Notes: a model not told the origin generated them from the sequence alone. 18,071 nucleotides of DNA from an uncultured Leptotrichia sp. (GCA_938017765.1 CALIJH010000203.1:1-18071), one strand, 5' to 3'; counted from the first letter of the stretch, positions 8,975-16,325 are shown. A program made the numbers and translations.

Positions 8975-10078
8975 TTATAAGAGTTCGGATAATTTCACCT
9001 TTCTGTCTTCCAGTAAAGATTTAGTGAGAGCATCCGCTGTCAGGATAGAATCCCTTGCAGCAGTACCGTCCAGCAACGGAATAAATTCCTTGTCAATCTT
9101 AGCTCCCTGAAGAATATTATGTAGAAATTCCATTTCCATTTCCATTATTCCATGAAGCCATAAAGGAGGTATTCTGTCAGGTTTCCCATACATTATTGCA
9201 CCGTCCATTTCAAGTCCCTTATATATTCTTGTTCTGTCGTCATCTTCTTCTTTCGTACGATGTAGAAGAAATTTTTCTTCCTTGTCATCAATCTTTAAAG
9301 TAACACCTACATCTTGCAAATCGAGTAAAATAGCTCCCTTAGTACCTTGAATTTTTACAGAATGGTCAGGCCATCTGAATGCAGAACCGTATTGTAGAGT
9401 TGCAAATCTTTTATTAGGAAATTCAAGAGTTATAAAAAGAGCATCATCTTCATCACCAAATTTTTCTCCTTTATGTGCAATATTTCCTCCGACCATTGTT
9501 ACTTTTTCAGGTACTCCCATTATAAATTGTATGAAGTCCAGTTCGTGTATATGATGATAGAGGTGTCCGCCTGAAAGTTCCTTTATTTTTTTCCAACTGA
9601 TTTCTTTCTGCTCTTTTTCCCACCCGTTTCTTAAAGAATGGCAATGTAGGACTTCTCCTATAACACCGTCATTTATTAACTGTTTTATTTTTCTGACACC
9701 ATTCATAAAATTCATAACGTGTCCTGCCATGAAGATAACACCGTTCTTTTTTGTAGCCTCAATCATTTCTGAGCAATCTTTATATGAAAGGGCAATGGGT
9801 TTTTCACAAAATACATGTTTTTTATTTTTTGCAGCTTCTAAAACGGCTTCCCTATGTGCTCCATTTGGAGAAGCAACTATTATTGCATCAATATCTTCCC
9901 TTGAGCATAATTCCTGAATATTTTTTGAGACTTCACAGCCAAGTTCTTCAGCAATATTCTTTGTATTTTCAGGGTCATAAATGGAGATAACTTTTGCTCC
10001 TTCCAGTTTATTCAATATTCTCCCTAAGTGTGCTCCAAAATATCCGGTTCCTATTATTCCGTAATTTATATTTTTCAT
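8975..10078 (-). CDS. Gfo/Idh/MocA-family NAD(P)-dependent oxidoreductase
   Basis: This is a 367-residue cytoplasmic dehydrogenase of the glucose-fructose oxidoreductase / inositol dehydrogenase family. The Rossmann fold opens at once with GIIGTGYFG (residues 7-15), so the ATG at 10078 is right. An acidic YDPENT at 34-39 ends the second strand. VFCEKPIALS carries the family EKP motif, with the catalytic lysine at K93. The usual C-terminal-domain GGGxLxDxGxH segment reads GGHLYHHIHELD (170-181), with several histidines where an Asp is common. The gene is last in an operon after two permeases, so it probably oxidises the imported sugar or polyol, or a derivative; the exact substrate cannot be read. 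No Shine-Dalgarno stands close to its start because a MITE-like element (10089-10203) lies there. A terminator follows at 8806-8851. Confidence 0.9.
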   Translation of the reverse strand: MKNINYGIIGTGYFGAHLGRILNKLEGAKVISIYDPENTKNIAEELGCEVSKNIQELCSREDIDAIIVASPNGAHREAVLEAAKNKKHVFCEKPIALSYKDCSEMIEATKKNGVIFMAGHVMNFMNGVRKIKQLINDGVIGEVLHCHSLRNGWEKEQKEISWKKIKELSGGHLYHHIHELDFIQFIMGVPEKVTMVGGNIAHKGEKFGDEDDALFITLEFPNKRFATLQYGSAFRWPDHSVKIQGTKGAILLDLQDVGVTLKIDDKEEKFLLHRTKEEDDDRTRIYKGLEMDGAIMYGKPDRIPPLWLHGIMEMEMEFLHNILQGAKIDKEFIPLLDGTAARDSILTADALTKSLLEDRKVKLSELL

Positions 10079-10088
10079 TTTTGTAATA

Positions 10089-10203
10089 GGGCTATCTCAA
10101 AAAATTTAGAATTTAAAATAAGAAATATATTTATGAGAAAGATTTTAACAGAAGAACAGATTTACTTTTTATATGCTCTATCTGTATTTTTTTAAGATAG
10201 ACC
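10089..10203. mobile_element. MITE-like palindromic element or IS remnant
   Basis: The left end reads GGGCTATCTCAAAAAA from 10089. The right end, read inward on the other strand from 10203, is GGTCTATCTTAAAAAA, a match at 14 of 16 bases. The ~115-bp interior holds a plus-strand open frame of 20 codons (10133-10195, starting MRKILTEEQIYFL) that could be the start of a lost transposase. A local 7-bp hairpin, TCTATCT / AGATAGA, lies at 10177-10201. I see no target duplication. GGGCT-TCTCAAAA-type ends are common in insertion sequences, but I cannot assign a family. The element lies between a good ribosome binding site (minus-strand GAAAGGAGAGG, just right of it) and the start of the oxidoreductase. 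Confidence 0.5.
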
Positions 10204-10261
10204 TCTCCTTTCTTCAAAATTATGTGTTTTAATATTTTATCTATAATTAATTTTAATATTT

Positions 10262-11098
10262 TTATTTAACAGATCCGTCTGATAATCCACCTGCAATTTT
10301 ATTTTGTATAATCATAAAGAATACTATTGAAGGCAGGATTACAATTACCGATGCTGCCATCATTTGTCCCCAGTCAAGTATTTCCGAGCCTGTTAGCGAA
10401 TAAAGAGCTATAGACAGAGGCATTTTTTCAGAGTTATTTATTAGAAGCAGTGCATACAGGAACTCATTCCATGTATTAATAAATGTATAAATAGCAGTTG
10501 AAACAATTCCCGGAGATACTATAGGAAGTACAATCTGAAAAAATATCCCAAATTTTCCTACACCATCAACTTTTGCGGCTTCCTCAATTCCAATAGGAAC
10601 AGTCTGAAAAAATCCTATCAGCATCCATATTGCATATGGAATGGAAAATGATAAATAAGTAATAACTACACCAATCCAAGTATTGATTAATCCTAATTTT
10701 GCCATAACAGTTACATACGGGACTGCCAGCAGGATAGTAGGAAACATATAAGTAGTAATAAGCATTTTTGTCATTTTTTTACCTACTTTAGGAAAAAATC
10801 TTACTATCCCGTAAGCTCCAAGGGCTGAAACAACAATAGTTATTAAAGTTGCTGTAAAAGATATAACTAAACTGTTTTTTATATTTCTTATAAAATTTAG
10901 ACTGAACAGAACCTGTTTATAATAATCAAATGTTATCTTTTTAGGAACAAATGCCAATGGATTACTGGACATTTCGCTCGAAGGCTTTATAGAGGAAAGG
11001 ATAATCCATATCAGAGGGAATACAGCAATTACTGCCATGACAGTTAAAAGCAGGTAGATTAATGTATTAAAGATATTATTTTTATAACTGTATTTCAT
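10262..11098 (-). CDS. Carbohydrate ABC transporter permease, MalG type
   Basis: This 278-residue inner-membrane protein has six expected hydrophobic segments, starting with LIYLLLTVMAVIAVFPLIWIIL. The cytoplasmic EAA loop that docks the ATPase is seen as IEEAAKVDGVGKFGIFFQIVLP (about residues 172-193), the CUT1 sugar-importer form. YKQVLFSLNFIRNIKNSLVIS before TM2 is also typical of MalG-like subunits. Its ATG overlaps the stop of the partner permease (TAATG), so translation is coupled; AGAGAGGA precedes it. It forms a heterodimer with the upstream MalF-type permease and takes sugar from the lipoprotein binding protein. No ATPase gene lies beside it. Confidence 0.93.
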   Translation of the reverse strand: MKYSYKNNIFNTLIYLLLTVMAVIAVFPLIWIILSSIKPSSEMSSNPLAFVPKKITFDYYKQVLFSLNFIRNIKNSLVISFTATLITIVVSALGAYGIVRFFPKVGKKMTKMLITTYMFPTILLAVPYVTVMAKLGLINTWIGVVITYLSFSIPYAIWMLIGFFQTVPIGIEEAAKVDGVGKFGIFFQIVLPIVSPGIVSTAIYTFINTWNEFLYALLLINNSEKMPLSIALYSLTGSEILDWGQMMAASVIVILPSIVFFMIIQNKIAGGLSDGSVK

Positions 11099-11991
11099 TA
11101 TTTATCATCCTCTCTTTCCCATTTGTTAAGCAGTTTAAAGTATCCAAAACATACTGTCATCAAGAATAGAAGGAGCAAAATAGTAACTGCAGATGCAGTT
11201 CCCAGTCTTTTCAGGTTCCACCCTGTCTTGTATGCATATATAGGCAGTGTAGTAGTCAAGTCTGAAGGGCCTCCTCCGGTCAGCAGATAAAGCAGATCAA
11301 AGTTATTAAAAACCCATATTGTTCTTAAAACAACCAGTAATCCTATAACTCCACGTATGTGTCTTATTGTTATATAACGAAATACCTGAAAAGAAGATGC
11401 TCCGTCAACAATGGCGGCTTCATACTGTTCACGTGGGATAGTTTTTAAGGCTGCCAGAATATTTACCATAAACAGGGGAGCTCCAAACCAAATATTTATA
11501 AACAGTACTATCCAGAAAGCAGTTTTTGGATCTGCCAGAAAATTTATGTTTTCTTTTGTAAGATGAAGCTGTGTAAGTAAATTTGGTACAAATCCATAAA
11601 CATCATTTAAAATCCATTTCCATGAAAATGCTATAACAATAGCAGGAAATGCCCACGGGATAATAAGCAGAGTTCTGTAAAATCCTGAAAATTTCGGAAT
11701 CCTGTTTAGGGAAAGAGCAGCTATAAATCCTACCAGAAGTTGTCCTGTAATTGATAAAATAGTCCATTTTATGGAGTTTAGGAATGCATGATAAAATTCA
11801 GGATTAGTCAGGACAAATTTAAAATTGTCAAACCAGATCCATTTATAATAAGGTCTAATTAAGTTTTTCGATGTAAAACTGAAGTATATGCTCGAAAATA
11901 TAGGATAAATCAGTAAAAGAAAAACAATTAGCATAGCAGGTAAAACAAACAATAGATTTATCTTATCAATATTAATTTTTTTCTTTTTCAT
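11098..11991 (-). CDS. Carbohydrate ABC transporter permease, MalF/UgpA type
   Basis: This 297-residue inner-membrane permease has its first segment at LLFVLPAMLIVFLLLIYPIF. The EAA loop EQYEAAIVDGASSFQVFRYIT sits about two thirds along. The pattern LLTGGGPSDLTTTLPIYAY near the C-terminus is characteristic of CUT1 permeases of the MalF/UgpA/LacF group. The frame is open upstream to 12051, but that would overlap the binding-protein gene. The ATG at 11991 has AGGAAAGGA about eight bases ahead and matches the family's N-terminus (MKKKKINIDK). It overlaps the next permease by one base. Confidence 0.93.
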   Translation of the reverse strand: MKKKKINIDKINLLFVLPAMLIVFLLLIYPIFSSIYFSFTSKNLIRPYYKWIWFDNFKFVLTNPEFYHAFLNSIKWTILSITGQLLVGFIAALSLNRIPKFSGFYRTLLIIPWAFPAIVIAFSWKWILNDVYGFVPNLLTQLHLTKENINFLADPKTAFWIVLFINIWFGAPLFMVNILAALKTIPREQYEAAIVDGASSFQVFRYITIRHIRGVIGLLVVLRTIWVFNNFDLLYLLTGGGPSDLTTTLPIYAYKTGWNLKRLGTASAVTILLLLFLMTVCFGYFKLLNKWEREDDK

Positions 11992-12025
11992 GGGTATTCC
12001 TTTCCTGTTATACGGTTCGTTAAAG

Positions 12026-13342
12026 TTATTTCGCCGCAGCAAATAAATCATTTAATTCTTTTTCAGCTTTTTTTGCGGCTTCTTCCACAGGGACATTTTT
12101 CAGTATAATTTCCTGAAACATTTTTTCAATTACTCCTTGGCTTGTAATTATACCGGCTTCAGGTTTCGGACCAAATTCCATTCCGATTGCAGTACCTTTA
12201 TCAACAGCATTATTAATCACCGTGATTGTATCATGGAACTGTTTTATTATTGGATCATTTAAATATTCAGGGTCATTTGAAATATCTTTTAAGGCTGGTA
12301 ACATACCACCTGGAACAGAATGTAAAAATTTAATATATTTTTCTTTTTCATATAAGCTTTCAATGAAAGCTTTTGCAATTTCAGGGTGTTTGCTATTTTT
12401 CCATACGATTACAGGTATATTTGAAGTTTCTATTCCCTGTTCAGGGTCTGTTGCATTTATTTTTGGAATTGGTGCCGCAGCTATTTTATCCAGTAGATCC
12501 GGCGAATTCTGTTTTACTCCTCCTATTTGAAAACCGCTGTTAAAGTCAAAAGCCGTTTTTCCCTGGTAATAAAGAGTGGCCTGATCCAGTACCTTGAAAT
12601 TTACTGAACCTTTTGGAGATACAGTTTTATACATATTTACCCAGTAATTTATTCCGTCTATGGCAGCCTTACTCGTCAAATTTGCTTTTCCGTCTTTAGT
12701 TATCAGAGTTTCTCCTGCTGAACGCACATAGAAATTCAGAAATCTTGTTGCCATCATATCTCCAAGACCCATAGGAACTGAAAGTCCATAAACTTGAGGA
12801 GGATTATTCAATTTTTTAGCTGCCTCAAATAGTTCAATCCATGTTTTTGGAACTTCAAGTCCTGCAGCTTGTAATAAATCTTTTCTGTACCACATTACCT
12901 GTGCATGTGAATATAGGGGTATGGAATAATGCTTTCCGTCCAGTTCTCCTTCTGTAAGAGGTGCAGTATAAAATCTGACTTTTCCAATATGATCAATTAC
13001 ATCGTCAATAGGAACCAAAGCGTCTGCCTGAAGCAGCTCTACAACATGGTTAGGCAATGCCGTACTCACATCAGGTACTTGTCCTGCCTGTAGTCCTGTT
13101 GTCCACTTAGTATAAAATTCAGGCCATGCAAATGTTTCAATTTTAATTTTTACTTTTGGGTGTTTTTTCATAAAGTCTTCAGCTGCCTGTTTCATAAACT
13201 CATTTCTCGGTCCTTGAGTGAATGAATGCCAGAATACTATTTCTCCTTCCAGTTCTCCGCTATTTTCAGATTTTTTGGAACCTCCGCAGGAAATAATGAG
13301 GAACAGTAATGTTACAAGCAACAGGATTATCTTCTTTTTCAT
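12026..13342 (-). CDS. Sugar-binding lipoprotein of an ABC importer (family 1)
   Basis: This encodes 438 residues. It has a lipoprotein signal: a KKK start, a hydrophobic core, and the lipobox LIISC with C19 as the lipidated residue, followed by a flexible GGSKKSENSG spacer. EGEIVFWHSFTQGP, then AAEDFMKKHPKVKIKIETF, is the classic opening of family 1 (MalE/UgpB-type) binding proteins. YSIPLYSHAQVMWYRKDLLQAAGLEVPKTW is the matching hinge-and-ligand segment. The C-terminus is rich in Lys and Ala (EEAAKKAEKELNDLFAAAK). It captures a carbohydrate outside the inner membrane and passes it to the two permeases. It is first in the operon. AAAGGA lies before its ATG, and the divergent control region (13343-13649) lies upstream. 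The ligand is not readable from sequence. Confidence 0.93.
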   Translation of the reverse strand: MKKKIILLLVTLLFLIISCGGSKKSENSGELEGEIVFWHSFTQGPRNEFMKQAAEDFMKKHPKVKIKIETFAWPEFYTKWTTGLQAGQVPDVSTALPNHVVELLQADALVPIDDVIDHIGKVRFYTAPLTEGELDGKHYSIPLYSHAQVMWYRKDLLQAAGLEVPKTWIELFEAAKKLNNPPQVYGLSVPMGLGDMMATRFLNFYVRSAGETLITKDGKANLTSKAAIDGINYWVNMYKTVSPKGSVNFKVLDQATLYYQGKTAFDFNSGFQIGGVKQNSPDLLDKIAAAPIPKINATDPEQGIETSNIPVIVWKNSKHPEIAKAFIESLYEKEKYIKFLHSVPGGMLPALKDISNDPEYLNDPIIKQFHDTITVINNAVDKGTAIGMEFGPKPEAGIITSQGVIEKMFQEIILKNVPVEEAAKKAEKELNDLFAAAK

Positions 13343-13389
13343 GTGTTTTCCATCCTTTCAATATCATAATTTATTATGTTCTAAAATAA

Positions 13390-13413
13390 TTGAAATATAC
13401 TATTTTTGAAATA
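13390..13413. repeat. Direct repeat TTGAAATA x2, possible importer operator
   Basis: TTGAAATA occurs at 13390-13397 and again at 13406-13413, a 16-base period. The pair lies about 12 bases upstream of a possible minus-strand -10 box (13373-13378), where an activator would overlap a missing -35. In AT-rich DNA an 8-mer pair can arise by chance. Confidence 0.3.
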
Positions 13414-13456
13414 ATATATCTTGTAATATATTTGTATGATAATTATGTGAAAATAA

Positions 13457-13485
13457 TTGACGTCATCTTTTCCTTTGATTATTAA
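13457..13485 (+). promoter_or_regulatory. Possible upstream promoter with TGACGTCA palindrome
   Basis: TTGACG (13457-13462) and TATTAA (13480-13485) are 17 bases apart. The -35 overlaps the perfect 8-bp palindrome TGACGTCA (13458-13465). It would give a long leader (~160 bases) ahead of the AraC-type gene. Confidence 0.35.
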
Positions 13486-13521
13486 GAGTATACCTTTATT
13501 TTTTAATAAAACAAGACTGTT

Positions 13522-13551
13522 AAAACGATTAATTATAGTAAAAAACGATTA
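13522..13551. repeat. Direct repeat AAAACGATTA x2, possible AraC-type operator
   Basis: AAAACGATTA occurs at 13522-13531 and again exactly at 13542-13551, a 20-base period (about two helical turns). The pair lies 39 bases upstream of the regulator's -35 box. AraC-family proteins typically bind direct repeats with about this spacing, so this is a candidate site for the adjacent regulator. Confidence 0.45.
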
Positions 13552-13589
13552 TATAGATGTTCTGATATAGAAAAATTATATAGAAAAAG

Positions 13590-13618
13590 TTGTTTTATAA
13601 ACTTTATTAGGGTATAAT
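13590..13618 (+). promoter_or_regulatory. Sigma70-type promoter of the AraC-family gene
   Basis: TTGTTT (13590-13595) and TATAAT (13613-13618) are separated by 17 bases. The expected start of transcription near 13625 leaves a leader of about 25 bases with AGGAG at 13636-13640. Confidence 0.75.
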
Positions 13619-13649
13619 TAGTATAAAATAATAGCAGGAGAAATAGAAT

Positions 13650-14483
13650 ATGGAAACTAATTCATTAATGAAAGCGTTTCATCTTGCTTTCCTTTATGTG
13701 GATATATATACTTTTAACAGGGACTGGAAATTTGAGGAAGAAAAAGTTCCGTATTCCATGATAAGATTTATAGTAGAAGGGGAGGCTAAGTTTGTAATAG
13801 ACGGAAACATCTATAATGTCAGCAGGAATGATATTGTTTATATACCTGAAAGCTGTAATCTTCAGTGTATGTCCACTTCAAATCATTTTTCTTTCATAAG
13901 TGTAAGATTTACCGCTTCCTATTCGATACATGGACTAAAAATATGGTCTGAAATAATGAATTTTGATACGCAAATCAATTGTGAGGATGAATTTATTATC
14001 AACTGTTTCTATTCCATGATAAAAGAAAAGAACAGCGATAAGCCAGGGATGTCATTTGTTCTGAGAGGATATCTCGAAATAATAGTAGGCTATCTTATAA
14101 ATATTTCAAAAGAAAAAGGTGAAAGCAGGACATGTAAAATACAGTACTATAACAGAGAAATAGACAGCAGAGTACAGACGATTGTAAACGATATGATAAA
14201 TAATCCTTCTAGGGAATTTTCCACAGAATATTACTGTAGAATATCTGATATCAGTGAGGCTTCTTTCAGAAGGCTTTTTAAAAGACACACGGGAAAATCT
14301 CCTAATAAATTTTTCATGGAAATCAAGATGACTGTCGCTGCCAGAAGAATTCTTGAAACAGATGACAGAATATCTGATGTATGCAGATATGTGGGTATCG
14401 AAGATGCAAATTATTTTACAAAAATTTTTAAAAAATATTTTGGAGTTTCTCCACATATTTACAGAAAAATAAGTAGAGGATAA
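13650..14483 (+). CDS. AraC-family transcriptional regulator
   Basis: This 277-residue cytoplasmic DNA-binding protein has an N-terminal cupin-like sensing domain (~1-150): IRFIVEGEAKFVIDGNIYNV and NDIVYIPESCNLQCM are the beta-rich ligand-binding part. The C-terminal AraC/XylS domain (~175-275) has two helix-turn-helix motifs. The first is around ISDISEASFRRLFKRHTGKS. The second is DRISDVCRYVGIEDANYFTKIFKKYFGVSP, which carries the family signature. The start is supported by AGGAG nine bases ahead and a promoter at 13590-13618. It is divergent from a carbohydrate importer operon, the usual place for a local activator that senses the sugar. That regulatory link is inferred. A cysteine-containing SCNLQC segment lies in the sensing domain. 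Confidence 0.93.
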   Translation: METNSLMKAFHLAFLYVDIYTFNRDWKFEEEKVPYSMIRFIVEGEAKFVIDGNIYNVSRNDIVYIPESCNLQCMSTSNHFSFISVRFTASYSIHGLKIWSEIMNFDTQINCEDEFIINCFYSMIKEKNSDKPGMSFVLRGYLEIIVGYLINISKEKGESRTCKIQYYNREIDSRVQTIVNDMINNPSREFSTEYYCRISDISEASFRRLFKRHTGKSPNKFFMEIKMTVAARRILETDDRISDVCRYVGIEDANYFTKIFKKYFGVSPHIYRKISRG

Positions 14484-14511
14484 AAAATATACCAAAATAC
14501 AGTAAAAAATG

Positions 14512-14540
14512 TTTACTAAAAGTGATATTTATGATAGAAT
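14512..14540 (+). promoter_or_regulatory. Sigma70-type promoter of the TPR gene
   Basis: TTTACT (14512-14517) and TAGAAT (14535-14540) are separated by exactly 17 bases. The gene's AGGAG (14560-14564) and ATG (14575) follow. This suggests the TPR gene is transcribed apart from the regulator. Confidence 0.55.
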
Positions 14541-14574
14541 TAAACATATAAGACCATTTAGGAGTTGAAACAGC

Positions 14575-15204
14575 ATGTTGGAGACATTAATTTTTAGAGA
14601 AATCAGATATAACAACAATAATGAGGAAATGTTGGAAAAGTATAAAAATAAAATCAAAGAAAATCCTGACGATGTAGAAGCATTGCAGACATTGGCTTCT
14701 ATTTATCATGCTTTGAAAAAAAATGATAAAGCAATAGAAATATATGAAAAATTGGTCGAGTTGGAGCCTGTAAATCATGAAATAAGAGCATTTTTAGGAT
14801 ATTTATATTATGAAAATGAGCAGCTTGACAAAGCTGAAGAAAATCTGAATAAATCTCTTGATTTAAATGAAGCTGAGCCTTTTGTACTATTCCTGCTGGG
14901 AAATATTTTTTCCAGAAGAGGGAGAATTTCCGATGCTGTAGACTGCTATGATTTGGCAATTTTCCTTGATTTTGATATGTATACTGCACATATTGATTTT
15001 GCAAGAAAATACGAGCATATGGGTAGACATAAAAAAGCATTGAAAGAGTTTAAAGCTGCTCTTGAAATCGACTCAAGAGATGAAGGGCTGATTGAAAAAA
15101 TAAAATATATAGAAAATAAATGTAACACAACAGGACAATGCAATGCTGAACTTGATGAGCAGAAACATCTCATAACATCTGACAAGCTGGCATTCAATAT
15201 ATAA
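14575..15204 (+). CDS. Tetratricopeptide-repeat (TPR) protein
   Basis: This 209-residue protein has no signal peptide or membrane segment, so it is probably cytoplasmic. About four 34-residue TPR units fill residues ~30-170: NPDDVEALQTLASIYHAL, then HEIRAFLGYLYYENEQLDKAEENL, then FVLFLLGNIFSRRGRISDAVDCY, then AHIDFARKYEHMGRHKKALKEF. Each shows the small/large residue pattern of a paired helix. TPR proteins are binding scaffolds; the partner here is unknown. The tail after the repeats has two cysteines five residues apart (C183, C189). The start is set by AGGAG at 14560-14564; a later ATG at 14629 has poor spacing. It has its own promoter upstream and a terminator downstream, so it seems monocistronic. 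Confidence 0.85.
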   Translation: MLETLIFREIRYNNNNEEMLEKYKNKIKENPDDVEALQTLASIYHALKKNDKAIEIYEKLVELEPVNHEIRAFLGYLYYENEQLDKAEENLNKSLDLNEAEPFVLFLLGNIFSRRGRISDAVDCYDLAIFLDFDMYTAHIDFARKYEHMGRHKKALKEFKAALEIDSRDEGLIEKIKYIENKCNTTGQCNAELDEQKHLITSDKLAFNI

Positions 15205-15245
15205 AGGAGAAAGCGGGTCGTTTGAACGGCTCGATTTTCTTTAAA
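15203..15245 (+). terminator. Terminator after the TPR gene
   Basis: CGGGTCGTT and AACGGCTCG form a stem (two G-U wobbles on the RNA). It is extended outside by AAAG/GAAA against TTTTCTTT, which also supplies the U-rich tail. It overlaps the stop codon at 15202-15204. Confidence 0.65.
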
Positions 15246-15491
15246 AAAGGAAATCGATTTAAGATTTAAAATTTGAAAAAATATCGAATAAAAAAACATC
15301 AAGAATTGGAAGTCAATATATACAAGGTATTAAAAAATAAAATATCAAAAAATATCAAATTTTAGAAAAAATTGTCTAAGTGAAGCAGAAAAATAACTAA
15401 ATTATGAACTTTATAATTTAATGATATAAAAATGATATAAAAATACAATAAACACACAATAAAATACAATACAAGGAGAGAAAAAAATAAA
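15205..15491 (+). promoter_or_regulatory. AT-rich leader region before the TtcA-type gene
   Basis: After the terminator the region is very AT-rich. A tandem 11-bp repeat ATGATATAAAA at 15421-15442 contains TGATATAAA twice, which resembles an extended -10 box, but neither copy has a good -35. A second weak candidate is TTGGAA / TATTAA with a 16-base spacer (15306-15333). AAGGAG at 15473-15478 is the ribosome binding site, 13 bases from the ATG, which is longer than usual. I see no gene or conserved RNA here. Confidence 0.35.
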
Positions 15492-16325
15492 ATGGTAAAT
15501 TTAGTCTGTGAGGCAATCATACCTGACGGCCCTATGAAAGAAGTCGGTGAAATAGAGAACAGTATCAGGACAACATATAAAAAATCCATATGGACAAAGT
15601 TTGTAAAAGCCATAAATGATTTTGATTTAATAGAAGACGGAGATAAAATAGCGATAGGTGTATCAGGAGGGAAAGACAGCCTGCTGCTTGTAAAGTTATT
15701 TCATGAGTTGAAAAAAGATAAAAGTAAAAATTTTGAATTTAAAGCAGTGAGTTTAAATCCCGGATTTAGAGAATCAGATTTAAATAATTTTAAAAGAAAT
15801 CTGGAAAATTTAAATATAGATTGTGCAATAATAGATACAAATATATGGGAGATAGCTAATGAAAAAGCACAGGATTATCCATGTTTTCTATGTGCAAAAA
15901 TGAGAAGAGGAATACTTTACAGAAAAGTTGAGGAATTCGGTTACAATAAATTGACTTTAGGTCATCATTTTGATGATATGATAGAAACTACAATGATAAA
16001 TATACTTTATGCAGGAACAGTAAAGACAATGACACCGAAAGTGAAATCTTCTTCGGGCAATCTTTCGTTAATAAGACCCCTGATTTATGTAAGAGAAGCA
16101 GATATAATAGATTATACCAAAGAAAACGGAATAAGACCGATGAACTGCGGATGTACAATAGAAGCGGGAAAAACTTCAAGTAAAAGAAGAGAAGTAAAAG
16201 AACTGCTAAGGAGCCTTGAAGAGCAAAATCCCGGAATTAAACAGAGTATTTTCAATTCTATGAAAAATATAAATCTGGATTATGTTTTAGGATATACTCG
16301 CGGAAATAAAAATGACAGGGAATAA
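15492..16325 (+). CDS. ttcA: TtcA-type tRNA 2-thiocytidine biosynthesis protein
   Basis: This 277-residue enzyme is of the PP-loop ATPase group. IGVSGGKDSLLLVKLF carries the SGGKDS nucleotide loop (58-63). PCFLCAKMRRG gives a CX2C pair (C131, C134), followed by LGHHFDDMIET, the second conserved motif. A third cysteine site is NCGC (C219/C221). This layout matches TtcA, which uses an iron-sulfur cluster to thiolate C32 of tRNAs by way of an adenylated base. The length is near the family's usual ~300. The N-terminus (to ~residue 25) is poorly conserved in style, so an ATG at 15534 is possible, but only the first ATG has a ribosome binding site. A relative acting on another tRNA base cannot be excluded. 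Confidence 0.82.
   Translation: MVNLVCEAIIPDGPMKEVGEIENSIRTTYKKSIWTKFVKAINDFDLIEDGDKIAIGVSGGKDSLLLVKLFHELKKDKSKNFEFKAVSLNPGFRESDLNNFKRNLENLNIDCAIIDTNIWEIANEKAQDYPCFLCAKMRRGILYRKVEEFGYNKLTLGHHFDDMIETTMINILYAGTVKTMTPKVKSSSGNLSLIRPLIYVREADIIDYTKENGIRPMNCGCTIEAGKTSSKRREVKELLRSLEEQNPGIKQSIFNSMKNINLDYVLGYTRGNKNDRE

Larger units (their letters stand above)
13343..13649. promoter_or_regulatory. Divergent control region, importer operon and AraC-type regulator
   Basis: This is a 307-bp AT-rich region between two divergent genes. It holds a strong plus-strand promoter near the regulator (13590-13618), a weaker upstream one (13457-13485) overlapping the palindrome TGACGTCA, and two sets of direct repeats: TTGAAATA at 13390 and 13406, and AAAACGATTA at 13522 and 13542. 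For the minus-strand importer I see only a possible -10 (CATAAT, complement of 13373-13378) and no good -35. That would suit activator-dependent expression. Confidence 0.6.

Noticed and set aside
9536..9571. Oxidoreductase as a GH109-type glycosidase
   Set aside because: GH109 members carry a GGHGG motif, which is not present; the segment reads GGHLYHHIHELD.
10133..10195. A separate 20-codon gene on the plus strand
   Set aside because: It lies wholly inside the palindromic element, has no ribosome binding site and no downstream partner; it is better read as a remnant.
11992..12051. Upstream extension of the MalF-type permease to 12051
   Set aside because: It would overlap the binding-protein gene by 26 bases, while the ATG at 11991 has a ribosome binding site and a normal family N-terminus.
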